Below, one piece after another: positions 52,113 through 63,700 of a DNA stretch of 64,000 nucleotides. Under the pieces are notes generated by a model, which was not told the DNA's origin, searched no databases, and saw nothing but the letters and a program-made list of their open reading frames with translations. The translations under genes and the position numbers were made by a program. Positions within the stretch are counted from its first letter, which is position 1. Each line of letters begins with the position of its first letter. The DNA is taken from positions 1 through 64,000 of the forward strand of contig OX044365.1 of NCBI GenBank assembly GCA_943846755.1, read 5' to 3'. This DNA is from UBA8752 sp002336475 (GTDB lineage Bacteria; Bacteroidota; Bacteroidia; Flavobacteriales_D; Sanyastnellaceae).

Positions 52113-52926
52113 TTCATGGGTGACGATTGGTTTGGACCAGCAGCCGGATGCGGCAGCTGGAGAGAATGCTGTTGCTACAGTTCAAGACACCGGAAATCCG
52201 TGGGTCAGCAATTTTGACCCCGGTGATGGTGCACTAGGTTCAAGCATAGTGATTGATGATGTTGTTGGGGGTTCGTGGTATGCCCTGAATGGACATGCCA
52301 ATGGCTTGGCGGGGAGTGAATTAAGGGTGCTGATTGCCCAAGTCACGACAGATGGTGATTTGTCGGGGCAGTTGTACTGCCAAGTCTTTCCCAATGGCGT
52401 CGGTGCCGATGAAGATCTGGTCACTTTGGCCTTTGAGCCAGGGAATGCATGCGGATGCACCGATGTGAATGCGTGCAATTATGATTCAAGTGCAGATTAT
52501 GATGACGGCAGTTGTTATCTGCCGGATGCGTGCGGGATCTGCGACGGTCCGGGTGCCATCTATGAATGCGGCTGCGCGGACATCCCAGCGGGCGACTGTG
52601 ACTGCGATGGCAATGTGTTGGACGAATGCGGGGTGTGCGGAGGAACAGGTATACCCGCGGGGGACTGCGACTGCAATGGCAATGTGCTGGACGCCTGCGG
52701 AGTGTGCGGCGGAACAGGGGTGGATGTAGACGCTGATGGCATCTGTGATGACATTGACAACTGCACCGATATCACCTCGATGAGTTTTGCCGATGAGGGA
52801 AACATTGGCTGCCTGTATTTCGGTTGTATGGAGCCGACCGCAGACAACTATGATTCGAGCGACAATATCGAGGGTGCGCAACGGCCGATGATTGCTGCAT
52901 CTGGTATGGTTGTACCGATGGTGTAG
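52042..52926 (+). CDS. Giant secreted Cys-rich protein 1, repeat region B
   Basis: 294-codon frame, native from about 52,100 on: a small beta domain (PALPFDSWVTIGLDQ... VVGGSWYALNGHANG... LVTLAFEPG) followed by CNYDSSADYDDGSC, CGIC and CGVCGGTG modules, DADGICDDIDNC and CMEPTADNYDSSDN. It breaks again near 52,880, where a different frame carries WYGCTDGVVTDG and then CNYEPVATDDDGSC. The ATG at 52042 is not a true start. The gap 52,927-53,173 contains further Cys-rich modules broken by one in-frame stop (~53,025) and a shift near 53,142. Confidence 0.65.
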   Translation: MNWVQQHRTVSIQLCIPIPALPFDSWVTIGLDQQPDAAAGENAVATVQDTGNPWVSNFDPGDGALGSSIVIDDVVGGSWYALNGHANGLAGSELRVLIAQVTTDGDLSGQLYCQVFPNGVGADEDLVTLAFEPGNACGCTDVNACNYDSSADYDDGSCYLPDACGICDGPGAIYECGCADIPAGDCDCDGNVLDECGVCGGTGIPAGDCDCNGNVLDACGVCGGTGVDVDADGICDDIDNCTDITSMSFADEGNIGCLYFGCMEPTADNYDSSDNIEGAQRPMIAASGMVVPMV

Positions 52927-53173
52927 TGACGGATGGTTCACCCCCTGCTTGCAATTATGAGCCTGTAGCCACGGATGATGATGGAAGCTGTGAATACCTG
53001 TCTTGCGCGGGGTGTACGAGGAGATGATGCATACCTGCTTGTAACTATGACCCGACTGCACTCATTGATGTGGGCTGTGATTACAGCTGTCTTGGGTGCA
53101 CCAATCCATGCTCTGGGAACTATGATGCTTCTGCAACGATGACAATGGTTCGTGCGAGCCTGTCTTAGGCTGC

Positions 53174-56100
53174 ATGGATGAGACGGCCTGTAACTACGAT
53201 GCATGTGCGGACTTGAATTATGGTTGTCAATATGCAGATGGTGCTTGTGAGTACTGCTCTGGGCAAACGGATGGGTCTGGAACTGTGTTGATAGAAGATA
53301 CAGATGGAGATGGGGTCTGCAATCAGGATGAGGTTCCGGGGTGCATGGATGATATGGCTTGCAATTATGATTTAGCCGCTACAGATGCGGCAACTTGTCT
53401 CTATGCTGAATCGCCTTGTGAAGTTTGCTCTGGTGCTACTGACGGTACGGGGACAATCGAGGAAAGTGATGTTGTGCCGGATTTGCCGGATCCAAGTGTG
53501 GTGACCTTTGGGGCCATGGTGGCCAATCCTGGAGGGTATGTATTGATTGAGGATGCGAGTACCGCATATTCTTCAGTGGATGATCCCTGTGGACGATTGA
53601 CTTACACTTTTGGATCTGAAGACTGCCCGGACCTAGCCTCTGTTTCGGTTCTGGCCGCAGGCGTTCACGAGTTGTACGTGACCGTATCCAATGGTATGGT
53701 GTCATCGGCACCGACCCCAACCGTAATTATGGTTGAAGTGGATGAAACACCAGATGTGTGCACAGACAAGGCAGCGTGCAATTATCAGGTTTCGTCCCCT
53801 TGTTTTTATCCAGGAGAGCAGGGTGATTGTCAGGATCCTAGTTCTGGCGTGGCCTATGTTAAGCAGCTCAATGCTGAGAACACCGGATGCACTTGTGTGG
53901 AGCGCATTGGAACGGTATTGTGGATGGAGAGCTTCGATGCAGGAGGAGAAGCTGACCTGAGCGCGTCAGCGCCGATAGGCGTCGGTTATGGCTATGATGG
54001 GGAAACGGAAAACAATGATGTAGGTCCGGATAACCCTGAGTGGTCGCTGGACATCGATGCCAGTTTGTTGGATGGGATTGATGACCCGGCTGTTTCTGAG
54101 CCTGTTTTTTGGGGGGTTGAGGGTTCATTGGGAGACCTGCATTTCGAAGGTGCTGGGTTGAATGGTTGGGAGCTTGGTTGGAAGAGCCGGGAGATCAATC
54201 CTGGTGAGTTTGGCCTTGTGGCTGTGGAACTTGAGGTCAGTGAGGAAAATGCTGCCGCTGGTGATGTGCTTGGTTTGTCGCTGGAAACGGCGGTTGGAGA
54301 GGTAATCTGGGATGCTACTCAAGAAGGTGCCATAAATGGGGAGTCTTTGACTTTGGCTTCAGGATTGATTGGGACCACTGAAATTGTGGCCTTGGATGTC
54401 CGAGCGGTAAATGAAGGCGAAGGCAAGAAGTGGATGTTTGACGATGTGACCCTCTACGGTTGGCGTCAAGGATGCATGGACGAACGCGCCTCGAACTACA
54501 ATGAGTCCGCGGACTTTGAGGATGGTTCTTGTGATTGGGATTCCCTTTCGGCCGTCACCACTGGACTCCACAGTGAGCGCATATGGTTGAAGTCAGAAGA
54601 TTTCAATGAGGAGATACTGTTGATGGAAGCCACCCCAGCATATTTGGATTCAAGCAAGCGTGTGTGGGTAGAACCAGGTGTTTCCTTGGTGATTGACAGT
54701 GCAGGTTTGAATAACGGATGCTTGAGGGTGAAGTCACTTCATATCAAAGATGGTGGGGCGGTAATTGTGCCGGCCAATACGGTTTTGGAGGTTTTGGAGC
54801 CATTCAATGCAGCCATGGGCAGTGCTGTCAAAGGGCCTGGTAAACTGCATTTGCTTGGAGGTTTAGATTGGAGTCAATCGGATTCACTGGACTTGCCAGT
54901 AGCAACCCTCGAAAACGTTCGGCTGGATGCAGATGCAGCGATTGAAGTGCCCAATGGCCGTCAGTTGGCCATCCATGGCAATCTTGAATTCCCACAGGAT
55001 GTGGCCGTTACCCTCGCGGGCAGGGTTAGTATGATTGGTCCCGGTACGCGCACCATCACTGGACACTCCTCGAAGGTGGAGCACCTGTCTGTGGAATTGT
55101 GCAGCGAAAATGACTGCATTACGGTGGAAATGGACACCTTGATTGTCAACGAAAGGCTCTCTTTGCTCAAGGGTGAGATGAATATGGACGGCCATACTTT
55201 GGAATTCGAGTCGGACACCAGTGGTACGGGCAAACTTGACGCCATCCCCGCCGAAGCTTCGTTGCGCGGTGCGGCCAGCCAACTGGCTGTAGCTGCAAAG
55301 GTGAACCGATATGTCGCCCCTGGTCCAAGCACTTGGGGGTGGACCTTGTTTTCGGGGTCTTCTTTGGAGGGGATGGTCGTCTCGGATTTGAATGGAACGG
55401 ATGACTTCTATACTTCGGGTTGGCCCAGTTCAGATTACCCGAGTAGCACAAGCACCGTACAATTTTGGAACGAGCAAACAGGATCAATCGCATACCCTCA
55501 GGGAGACAATACGCCGCTGGATACGTTGGGAGGCTGCTGGGTGGTGTTGTACCCGACCCAGAGCCCCACATTCAAGCTCTCAGGGCAATTGAGAAGCCAT
55601 GATTTGGATGCATCTAAATCAGTCACCATCACACGGTCGGTGTATGAAAGCGGCATTTGGACGGGGTCCAACGTAACCGACTCCTCTCAAGGCGGTTGGA
55701 ACATGGTTCCCAATCCTTATCAGGCCAGGTTGGATTGGCACCTGATTCAAGCGGAGAACGCCGATGTCGTTGAAGACCAATATCTGATTTTCAATACCGA
55801 CACCCGCGACTTCCAACGCTACAGCGCAGGTGGACTCGATTCTCTGCAGATCAATGGCAACCGGTACATCGAACCCGGAAATTCGTTCTGGGTGCGTTTG
55901 AGAGAGGGGGAGTCGTCTGGAACCTTTGTGGTTCCTGCCGCTGCGATTGACAATGCTTCAACCGGTGGATCATTTGTCCGCTCTGATGAGGAGGACCAGG
56001 TGATTTTGTTGGAGTTGGAAAACGAGTTTGGAAGTGACTATGTGAGGCTGTTGGTTTCCGAGCAAGGGGACCTCGGGTATGTGCATGGTCCCGATATCAG

Positions 56101-57388
56101 CTACCGGGGGTCATCATCTCAAATTGGCAAAATCGCACTGTTCGCAGAGAACAACCTCTATGCATCCAAGGCTTTGCCGAGGTCATTCGAATGTCCGGTC
56201 TATGTGAAGAGCAGCGGTCAGAGCGCGATAACAATGCGCGTGATCAAAGCGCCAACCGATATCTGTGGCGGTGTGATGGATGCTGTTTCAGGCCAGGTGT
56301 TGAATTTGATTCCGGGAGAAGAAATGTCGTTTACCATGGCGCAGAGTGTTTCTGACTATGGACGCTTCATGCTCTCTGTGCATGACTTTGCCCGCGCAGA
56401 AGCCTTCATGCCGAGTTGCCCGGAATCTTCGGATGGAAAGGTGGCTGTTCATGTAGGAGAGGGGGTGACCGCCAATATGGCGTTGCTTGATCTCGAGGGC
56501 GCCTTGCTCGATCAGCTTTTGGGCGTGCAAGAACAGGCGGATTTCACCGCTGTGAACCCCGGAGATTACACGGTAGTCGTGACGGGAACATCAGGGACCA
56601 CTTGTCCCAAGAGCCAGCGCGAAGTCAGCGTTCCCCCGGGTGAGCAGCCTGAATTGTTGGGGCTGGAATGGACGGATTCACCTTGCAATGAAGTCCCGGT
56701 GGACCTTCATTTCGAACTGTATGGGGGCGGAACATTTGGGTGGACACTGTTTGATGTCGAAGGCGTGACGCAGCAGGGAATGGGCTCGGGTGAGATGACC
56801 GTTTCCGAATTGGCTCCCGGTGCCTATGCCTTGGATGTCAGCCATGCGTGCCTTCAGGAGTTTGTGGAGTTCGAAGCGGTGGATTTGAATGCCCCCGTTT
56901 TGGATTGGGAGGGAGATGAATTATTGGTGGTTGGGAATTCCGGTGAAGCCACATTGCAGGCTGCATTTACCGGCGCGGCCGACGCCTACCGCTGGTACTA
57001 CGGCGATGTACTTGTTGCGGAGGATGGGCCTTTGTCCATGATGGTCGAGGGTGAGGGCGATTTCGAGGTGGTGCTGGAGGCGGAACGCAACGGGTGTAGT
57101 GCAGAGCAGGCCTTGACGTTTACTGTTGTTTCGAGTTTGAGGGGGGAGGTTGTTGGTGAATGGAGTGTGGCTGCGCTAACCGAGGGCTGGCTGGTACAAT
57201 CAGAATGGCCTTGGAATAGCTTGCATTGGTCTTTGATGGATGGAGCAGGACGGCTCGTTGAATCGTCTCATCAATCCGAAGGCGAGCAGTTGATGTTGAT
57301 TTACCCGCCAGCTGCAGGGGTATACCAATTGGTAATGCAAACAGAATTGGAACGCAAAGTCTTCTCTCTGGTGTCTCCATTGCGCTAA
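53174..57388 (+). CDS. Giant secreted Cys-rich protein 1, C-terminal part with T9SS-like tail
   Basis: 1404 codons, continuing the same gene (not a real start). Order: CNYDACADLN knots and TSP3-like DTDGDGVCNQDE; a galactose-binding-like beta domain ending KKWMFDDVTLYGW; a long beta-solenoid-like stretch (about residues 480-750, VRLDADAAIEVPNGRQLAIHGN); a region with GWNMVPNPYQARLDW, common in T9SS cargo; Ig-like domains; and a final ~80 residues (EGWLVQSEW... VYQLVMQTELERKVFSLVSPLR) in the style of a type A T9SS sorting domain ending in a basic residue. Secretion by T9SS and surface or extracellular location are inferred. Confidence 0.75.
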   Translation: MDETACNYDACADLNYGCQYADGACEYCSGQTDGSGTVLIEDTDGDGVCNQDEVPGCMDDMACNYDLAATDAATCLYAESPCEVCSGATDGTGTIEESDVVPDLPDPSVVTFGAMVANPGGYVLIEDASTAYSSVDDPCGRLTYTFGSEDCPDLASVSVLAAGVHELYVTVSNGMVSSAPTPTVIMVEVDETPDVCTDKAACNYQVSSPCFYPGEQGDCQDPSSGVAYVKQLNAENTGCTCVERIGTVLWMESFDAGGEADLSASAPIGVGYGYDGETENNDVGPDNPEWSLDIDASLLDGIDDPAVSEPVFWGVEGSLGDLHFEGAGLNGWELGWKSREINPGEFGLVAVELEVSEENAAAGDVLGLSLETAVGEVIWDATQEGAINGESLTLASGLIGTTEIVALDVRAVNEGEGKKWMFDDVTLYGWRQGCMDERASNYNESADFEDGSCDWDSLSAVTTGLHSERIWLKSEDFNEEILLMEATPAYLDSSKRVWVEPGVSLVIDSAGLNNGCLRVKSLHIKDGGAVIVPANTVLEVLEPFNAAMGSAVKGPGKLHLLGGLDWSQSDSLDLPVATLENVRLDADAAIEVPNGRQLAIHGNLEFPQDVAVTLAGRVSMIGPGTRTITGHSSKVEHLSVELCSENDCITVEMDTLIVNERLSLLKGEMNMDGHTLEFESDTSGTGKLDAIPAEASLRGAASQLAVAAKVNRYVAPGPSTWGWTLFSGSSLEGMVVSDLNGTDDFYTSGWPSSDYPSSTSTVQFWNEQTGSIAYPQGDNTPLDTLGGCWVVLYPTQSPTFKLSGQLRSHDLDASKSVTITRSVYESGIWTGSNVTDSSQGGWNMVPNPYQARLDWHLIQAENADVVEDQYLIFNTDTRDFQRYSAGGLDSLQINGNRYIEPGNSFWVRLREGESSGTFVVPAAAIDNASTGGSFVRSDEEDQVILLELENEFGSDYVRLLVSEQGDLGYVHGPDISYRGSSSQIGKIALFAENNLYASKALPRSFECPVYVKSSGQSAITMRVIKAPTDICGGVMDAVSGQVLNLIPGEEMSFTMAQSVSDYGRFMLSVHDFARAEAFMPSCPESSDGKVAVHVGEGVTANMALLDLEGALLDQLLGVQEQADFTAVNPGDYTVVVTGTSGTTCPKSQREVSVPPGEQPELLGLEWTDSPCNEVPVDLHFELYGGGTFGWTLFDVEGVTQQGMGSGEMTVSELAPGAYALDVSHACLQEFVEFEAVDLNAPVLDWEGDELLVVGNSGEATLQAAFTGAADAYRWYYGDVLVAEDGPLSMMVEGEGDFEVVLEAERNGCSAEQALTFTVVSSLRGEVVGEWSVAALTEGWLVQSEWPWNSLHWSLMDGAGRLVESSHQSEGEQLMLIYPPAAGVYQLVMQTELERKVFSLVSPLR

Positions 57389-57708
57389 CCGCGCCATTCT
57401 AATCAAGGCCGCTGTCAAGTTGGCCGAGCGGGTGAGCTTCAAGTACCGCAATTTTCTCGGGTTCTCTCCGTGGTGGTCAAAACACCGGATGGGCTTATGC
57501 CCTCCAATCTGTGTTCCGTGCTCGTCGTGCCATGATGTAAGAGGAATTTTGAATCGACGGCACGTTTTATATGATTCATGAGCATGATTATTTGCACGCT
57601 GTATGCAGTATTTCCGGGGATTTTAGTCGTTTTGTGCGAGGTAAGAATACTCTGACGGAAAAGAAGTATATTTCCGGTGGCCGTGAGAAGCTAACCAACT
57701 GAATTGCC
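57389..57708 (+). other. 320-bp gap between the two giant genes
   Basis: No supported gene on either strand. It is somewhat AT-richer in its second half (57,540-57,690), where a promoter for giant gene 2 would be expected. I could not fit a convincing -33/-7 pair or a terminator for giant gene 1. Confidence 0.5.
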
Positions 57709-60700
57709 GTGCTCGAAACTTTGTCGATGACTCCATGTCAGGAGTCACCATCCTTCCCGTCATCTAACCTTGGGGCTCAGTCCCTTGCGGTTGCAACCAC
57801 AGAGCGCGTCTCCTCGTGCCGTTCTTTTGGCGGTATCCTCGGCCTGATTGCCCTGGTCGCGTTGATCGGCATCGCCCCCACCACCCAAGCCCAAACCAAC
57901 CTTTTCTCTGAGACCTTCAACGAGACCAATGGTTCCATATCAGGCTTATCAGCCGAGGGAATTTCTTGGTCAAGCACAGGTTCTATCAATGGTCAAAGCA
58001 CTTCTTCTGTTCAAACTGGGCAGTTTCAATCTACTAAGTCAAACACAGTTTGGACGAGCGACCCATTTGATGTTTCCCTTTATACTTCACTAAATATCAG
58101 TGCAACCTTAACTAGTTCCGATGTCGATGCAAATGACAACTTAAAGGTTGAGGTATACGTGGATGACACACCTACACAAGTTTACTATGGCACAAGCGCA
58201 GCAACTTCAATTGTTGAAGTATCAATCCCTGATGGTTCGCAAGCTTACATTGAGATAACAGCTAATACAGATGCGAAATTCGATACTTACAAATGGGACA
58301 ATGTGACGCTCTCTGGTACGCTGAACTGCACGGATACGGACGGAGATGGAATCTGTGATGATGGTACCGACTTGTGTACGAATACATCCGCTTGTAACTA
58401 TGATGGATCACTCTACGCTAATGCTGCATGTTTAATTCCTGGGACTTGTGACTCCTGTGATGGTGGGGCGGTAACCGATGGCGACTCTGACAACGATGGA
58501 ATCTGTAACGCATCTGACTTGTGTTCGAACCTTGCGGCCTGCAACTATGACGGAGCTCTTTACACCAATGCCAGTTGTAACATACCTACAGGTTGTGACA
58601 GTTGCAGTGGTGGGGCTGTAGTGGACGGTTCAGGTGACTCTGACAGTGACGGGATTTGTGATGGCAATGACAACTGTTCAGATACTGGGGCGTGCAACTA
58701 CAACGACATTTCGAACGTGTCCTGCGTTTTTCAGACACCTTGCTCGTGCACAGCTAGTTGGGATGTCGTGAGTACTTCTCTAACTGGAATTAGTCAGACC
58801 AGTTATAGCCCAGTTGAGACGTTCACTTTTGATGCAAATACACTCGCTAATGTCACTACGGTGGATGTTACGATGACTGCGGTTGGCGGAACAACGAACA
58901 ATTGGGCTTCCGATCTTTTGATGGCCATCGTGGATCCTAATGGCAATTCCATTGAATGGGGGGGGTTCTCTAACCCGACCTTTGGTCAAGGTTTTACAGG
59001 CAATGCCAGCACATGGCCCACTTCTCCTGTTAATTGGGGCTCAGGGGCAGCTGCGGGATCCCCTTGGACTGCTACCATTGATGTTTCTTCCGCAGGATTG
59101 AATGGGCTCGGAACTTGGACTGTGTGGGTCGCCAATGGTTATGCGTCTTCAACGGAAGGAGTACAATACACCATCAATTTGAGCATTGAAGACGTTTGTG
59201 AAGTTGTGTACGGATGTACGGATGATACGGCATGCAATTACGATGCATCGGCCACGAATGAGGAAACTCCGAGCAACTGTGTCTTTGCTTCTGGATGTGA
59301 TACATGTTCCGGTGATTCGGATGGCACGGGCACAGTGGTCGATGGGGACTCTGACGATGACGGTGTTTGTGATGGTTCCGACCTGTGCTCGAATACTTCT
59401 GCTTGTAACTACGATGGCTCTTTGTATGCCAATGCAGCCTGCGATGTCCCAGGGTCGTGCGATACCTGCAGTGGAGGTGCGGTGGTCGATGGTGATTCCG
59501 ATGACGACGGCATTTGTGACGGCACGGACCTTTGTTCGAACACGAGTGCCTGTAACTATGATGGCTCTGCGTATGCCAATGCAGCCTGTGACATTCCAGG
59601 CAGTTGCGATACCTGCAGCGGAGGTGCGGTAGTGGATGGGGACTCCGACGATGACGGTGTTTGTGATGGTTCCGACCTGTGCTCGAATACTTCTGCTTGT
59701 AACTACGATGGCTCTTTGTATGCCAATGCAGCCTGCGATGTCCCAGGGTCGTGCGATACCTGCAGTGGAGGCGCAGTGGTCGATGGTGATTCCGATGACG
59801 ACGGCATTTGTGACGGCACGGACCTTTGTTCGAACACAAGTGCCTGTAACTATGATGGCTCTGTGTATGCCAATGCAGCCTGTGACATTCCAGGCAGTTG
59901 CGATACCTGCAGTGGAGGTGCGGTAGTGGATGGGGACTCCGACGATGACGGCGTTTGTGACGCATCCGACCTGTGCTCCAATACTTCGGCGTGTAACTAC
60001 GACGGCGCTGTGTATGCCAATGCAGCCTGCGATATCCCGGGATCTTGCGATACCTGCAGTGGAGGTGCAGTGGTCGATGGTGATGTGGATTCAGATGGTG
60101 TATGCGACACCTCGGACAATTGCACGGATTTGAGCGCTTGCAACTATGACGGCTCTTCAAGCAATGTGAGTTGCCTCTACAATGATGCGTTGAACGTTTG
60201 TGGGGGAGATTGTGTGGCGGACAACAACAGCAACGGAATTTGTGATACTGAGGAGTGCATCGACTCGGCCAATCCAGTTGCGGCAACCAACGATACTACG
60301 CTGTACCTCGACGCTTCCGGCAACGCTACCGTGACGGCGGCGGGCATCAACGATGGCTCCACTGATGATTGCTTGATCGCATCTTATGCGCTGGACATTG
60401 CGGCTTTCGATTGCACCGATATCGGTGCTTCGGTGACGGTGACTTTGACGGTGACGGACGGTGTTGGCAACACGGATACTGAAACCGCCACGGTGACGGT
60501 GCTAGACAACACAGCACCTGCGGTTTCTGCTTCCGATGCAACGGTGAGCCTCGATGGAAGTGCTTACACCTTGGTCAGCTCTGCGATCAGTGCTTCGGCG
60601 ACTGACAATTGTACAGCATCACCGACGTTGGAGTTGTCAAAGGACGATGCCAACTGGTCTTCAACGCTGTCCTACACCTGTTTGTCAGCGGGCGCCAATA

Positions 60701-63700
60701 CGGTGTATGTGAGGGCAACGGATGGCAGTGGCAATGTTTCGGTCAGCACCTCTGTGACGCTGACCATTCAAGACACGACCGACCCGACCATATCCAACGT
60801 GAGTTCAGGGTTGACCGAAATTTTGGGTGCAGCGGGAACAGCAACGGTCGATGCGGCCTGTTATGTGACTGCTTCGGACAACTGCACATCCTCCGGGAGT
60901 CTGACTTACGAGATTTCAGAAACCGATGGCAGTGGTTATGCGACAACGTTTGCCGCAGATTGCGGGGATATTGGCGCCAAGACGTTCTATTTCCGAGTGA
61001 CGGATGCGGCCGGCAATGCAAGTTCCATTTCGGGGATCATCACCATTGCGGACCAAACGGCACCCGCCATTTCCAGTGTGTCTGGGGCAACCGTGGATTT
61101 GGACGCCAACGGAGACGCCACCATTACCGCCTCGGACACCTACGTCACTTCGAGTGACGCTTGCACGGCTTCGGCCAGTTTAACCTACCTCATGAGCCGT
61201 TCTGCAGACGGGACGTATGCTTCTAGTTTGGCAGTGGATTGTGCAGACCTGGGCAGCTTAAATGTGTACTTCAAGACACAGGATGCAGCGGGCAATACAA
61301 GTGCGGCTTCTTCGGCGGCGGACTTTACGGTGCGCGATGTGACCGGCCCCACGGCTTCAGCGAGCGATGCGACGGTGAGCCTCGATGGAAGCGGCGCATA
61401 CACCTTGTTGCCATTGGTCCTGGCGGCAAGCTCAACGGACAATTGTGAGTCTTCCATGACCTATCAATTGTCTAAGGACAACAGCGCTTGGAGCAGCTCA
61501 TTGGCCTATTCCTGTGCTGATGTAGGAAGCAACACGGTCTATGTAAGGGCAAGCGACGGTACCAACGAAGGTGCAAGTGCTTCCATCACATTGACCATCC
61601 AAGACGATGATGCTCCGACGGTATCGGCCTCAAATGCGACGGTCAGCTTAGATGGTGCAGGCAGCGTGTCGGTTACAGGATCTGATATTTCTGTTTCAGC
61701 AAGCGACAATTGCGCAGCATCTCCGGTGGTGACGCTTTCCCACGACAACTCAACCTGGGCGTCTGCATTGACCTTCAACTGCGACAGCATCGGGGGGCGG
61801 ACTGTTTATTACCGCGCCTCGGACGGCACCAACACTTCGTCCAGCGGTTCAGTCACGGTCACGGTTCAAGACGCCACGGGTCCGACATTCTCCACGCCGG
61901 GCGGGTCCTATGCCATTTCCGGTGGTTCGGTGCAGGTCTTTTTCTACGAGCCGACGGGGTCATCATTGGCGGACAATTGTGTGGCCAATGGCAGCATTAC
62001 CAAACAGGTGTCGAAGACAGGCACCGACTGGGGGACGGCCACATCCAGCGTGACCTACGACTGCACGGAAGTGGGGGGGCAGACGGTTTACCTGAAGGCG
62101 ACGGACAGCTATGGCAACGCCACCACTTCATCAGCTTCTATTACCATTACATCCGCTGCGCCGATCATTTCGAGTGTGCTTTCCGGGCAGACCGAATTGC
62201 TGGGCAGCGATGGTACGGTTACGATCGATGCTGCGGCGTATGTCACAGCAACTGATGATTGCTCTTCAGCGGGCAACATGACGTATGAAATTTCCGAGAC
62301 AGCAGGAAGTGGGTTCGCCACCACATTCACTGCGGACTGTGCTGACCTTGGATCCAAGACTTTCTATTTCCGTGTGACGGACGAGTCAAATGCAACGGGT
62401 TTAGAGAGCAGCCAGTCCATTGTGATTGCAGATCAAACGGCGCCTGCGCTTTCTGCAACAGCGACCACGGTGTATCTGGATGCGAATGGAGCGGCCACCT
62501 TGTCGCCTGCATCGTTTGTGACCGCTTCTGACAACTGCACCGCGTCCGGGTCCTTGACCTTGGAGATGGCCGAAGATGCTGGAGGAACGCTGGCCAGCTC
62601 TATTGCAGTGGACTGCTCCAATTTGGGCACGACGACCTACAAGTTCGTCGCTACCGATGCCCAAGGGAATGCTTCTTCTGAAGTGACCGCTGCCATTACG
62701 GTGGCAGACAACATTGCACCCACAGCAACGGCCAACGCCATCACCATCAACCTCATCAGTTCTTCGGTGACCTTGAATGCGTCCAACGCCAGCTTCAATA
62801 CTTCAACGGACAATGACACATGTTCGGCCTTGATCAGCACGGTGTCGGTCGACGGTTCCATCCCTGCCAGTTCCTATGACTTCACGACCATCGGAACCTA
62901 TACGGTAACGCTGGCTGTGACTGATGCGGCAGGCAATACAAGTTCTGACAATGCCACTGTGACGGTCACCACCGCGCCTACAGTTTTGTGGTCAGAAGAC
63001 TTCGAGAATGATGCAGCTGGCGACATGTGTGGAACGGGCACTGTCGCGGCAAGCGACAACAACTTCACGGTGTCTTGCGGAAGTGGAAGTGACTACGCAG
63101 GACCAACGGCTTATGCGGGATCCAATCAATTTGCTTTTGACGATGCGGAGGGAGTAGCGCTTCTTTCTCCGGTGATTTCCATTACTGGATACATCGTGGA
63201 TGTGCAGATTGACCTCTCTGAGAATGGAGCTCTTGAAGCTGGAGGAGCTGATATCATCAAGTTGGAAACAAGCATAGATGGTGCCGGCTACGTTACGCAG
63301 CAAACGAGGACGGATGAAAATGACAATGCCAATTTTGCACTCGCTGGTATTCAGGGAAGCTCCCTTCAGATCAGGGTGGTCGCCACGAATGGCAACAACG
63401 AGATTTACTACATCGACAACCTTGTCGTTCAGGGCTGTGTGGACGCGGATGGAGATGGGATTTGTGACCCTGTGGATGACTGTGTGGACTTTCCTGCTGG
63501 ATCTTGCGGGTGTACAGATCAGACAGCCTGTAATTATGATACGCAGGCCTCTAAGGATGACGGAAGTTGCAATCTGCCCGGAATGATGTGCGCCGCTCCT
63601 TCAGGGGGCAATGGTTATGTCTACTCGCCCAATGAAACCGGAGACGGATGCAATTGTGTCGCAGAGGCCATGACCCAGCTCTACATCGAGCCGTTCGACG

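Noticed and set aside
48955..53150. Programmed ribosomal frameshifting in giant gene 1
   Set aside because: I see no slippery heptamer with a downstream structure at the breaks, and the shifts go in different directions. Decay or sequence error is simpler.
59346..60221. Tandem array as a CRISPR
   Set aside because: Unit length is 147 bp with no unique spacers, it lies inside a coding frame and no cas genes are near.
59174..60286. 370-codon minus-strand frame, His/Cys/Arg-rich
   Set aside because: It is the antisense of the 147-bp tandem array; the repeat keeps all frames open. No plausible protein features.
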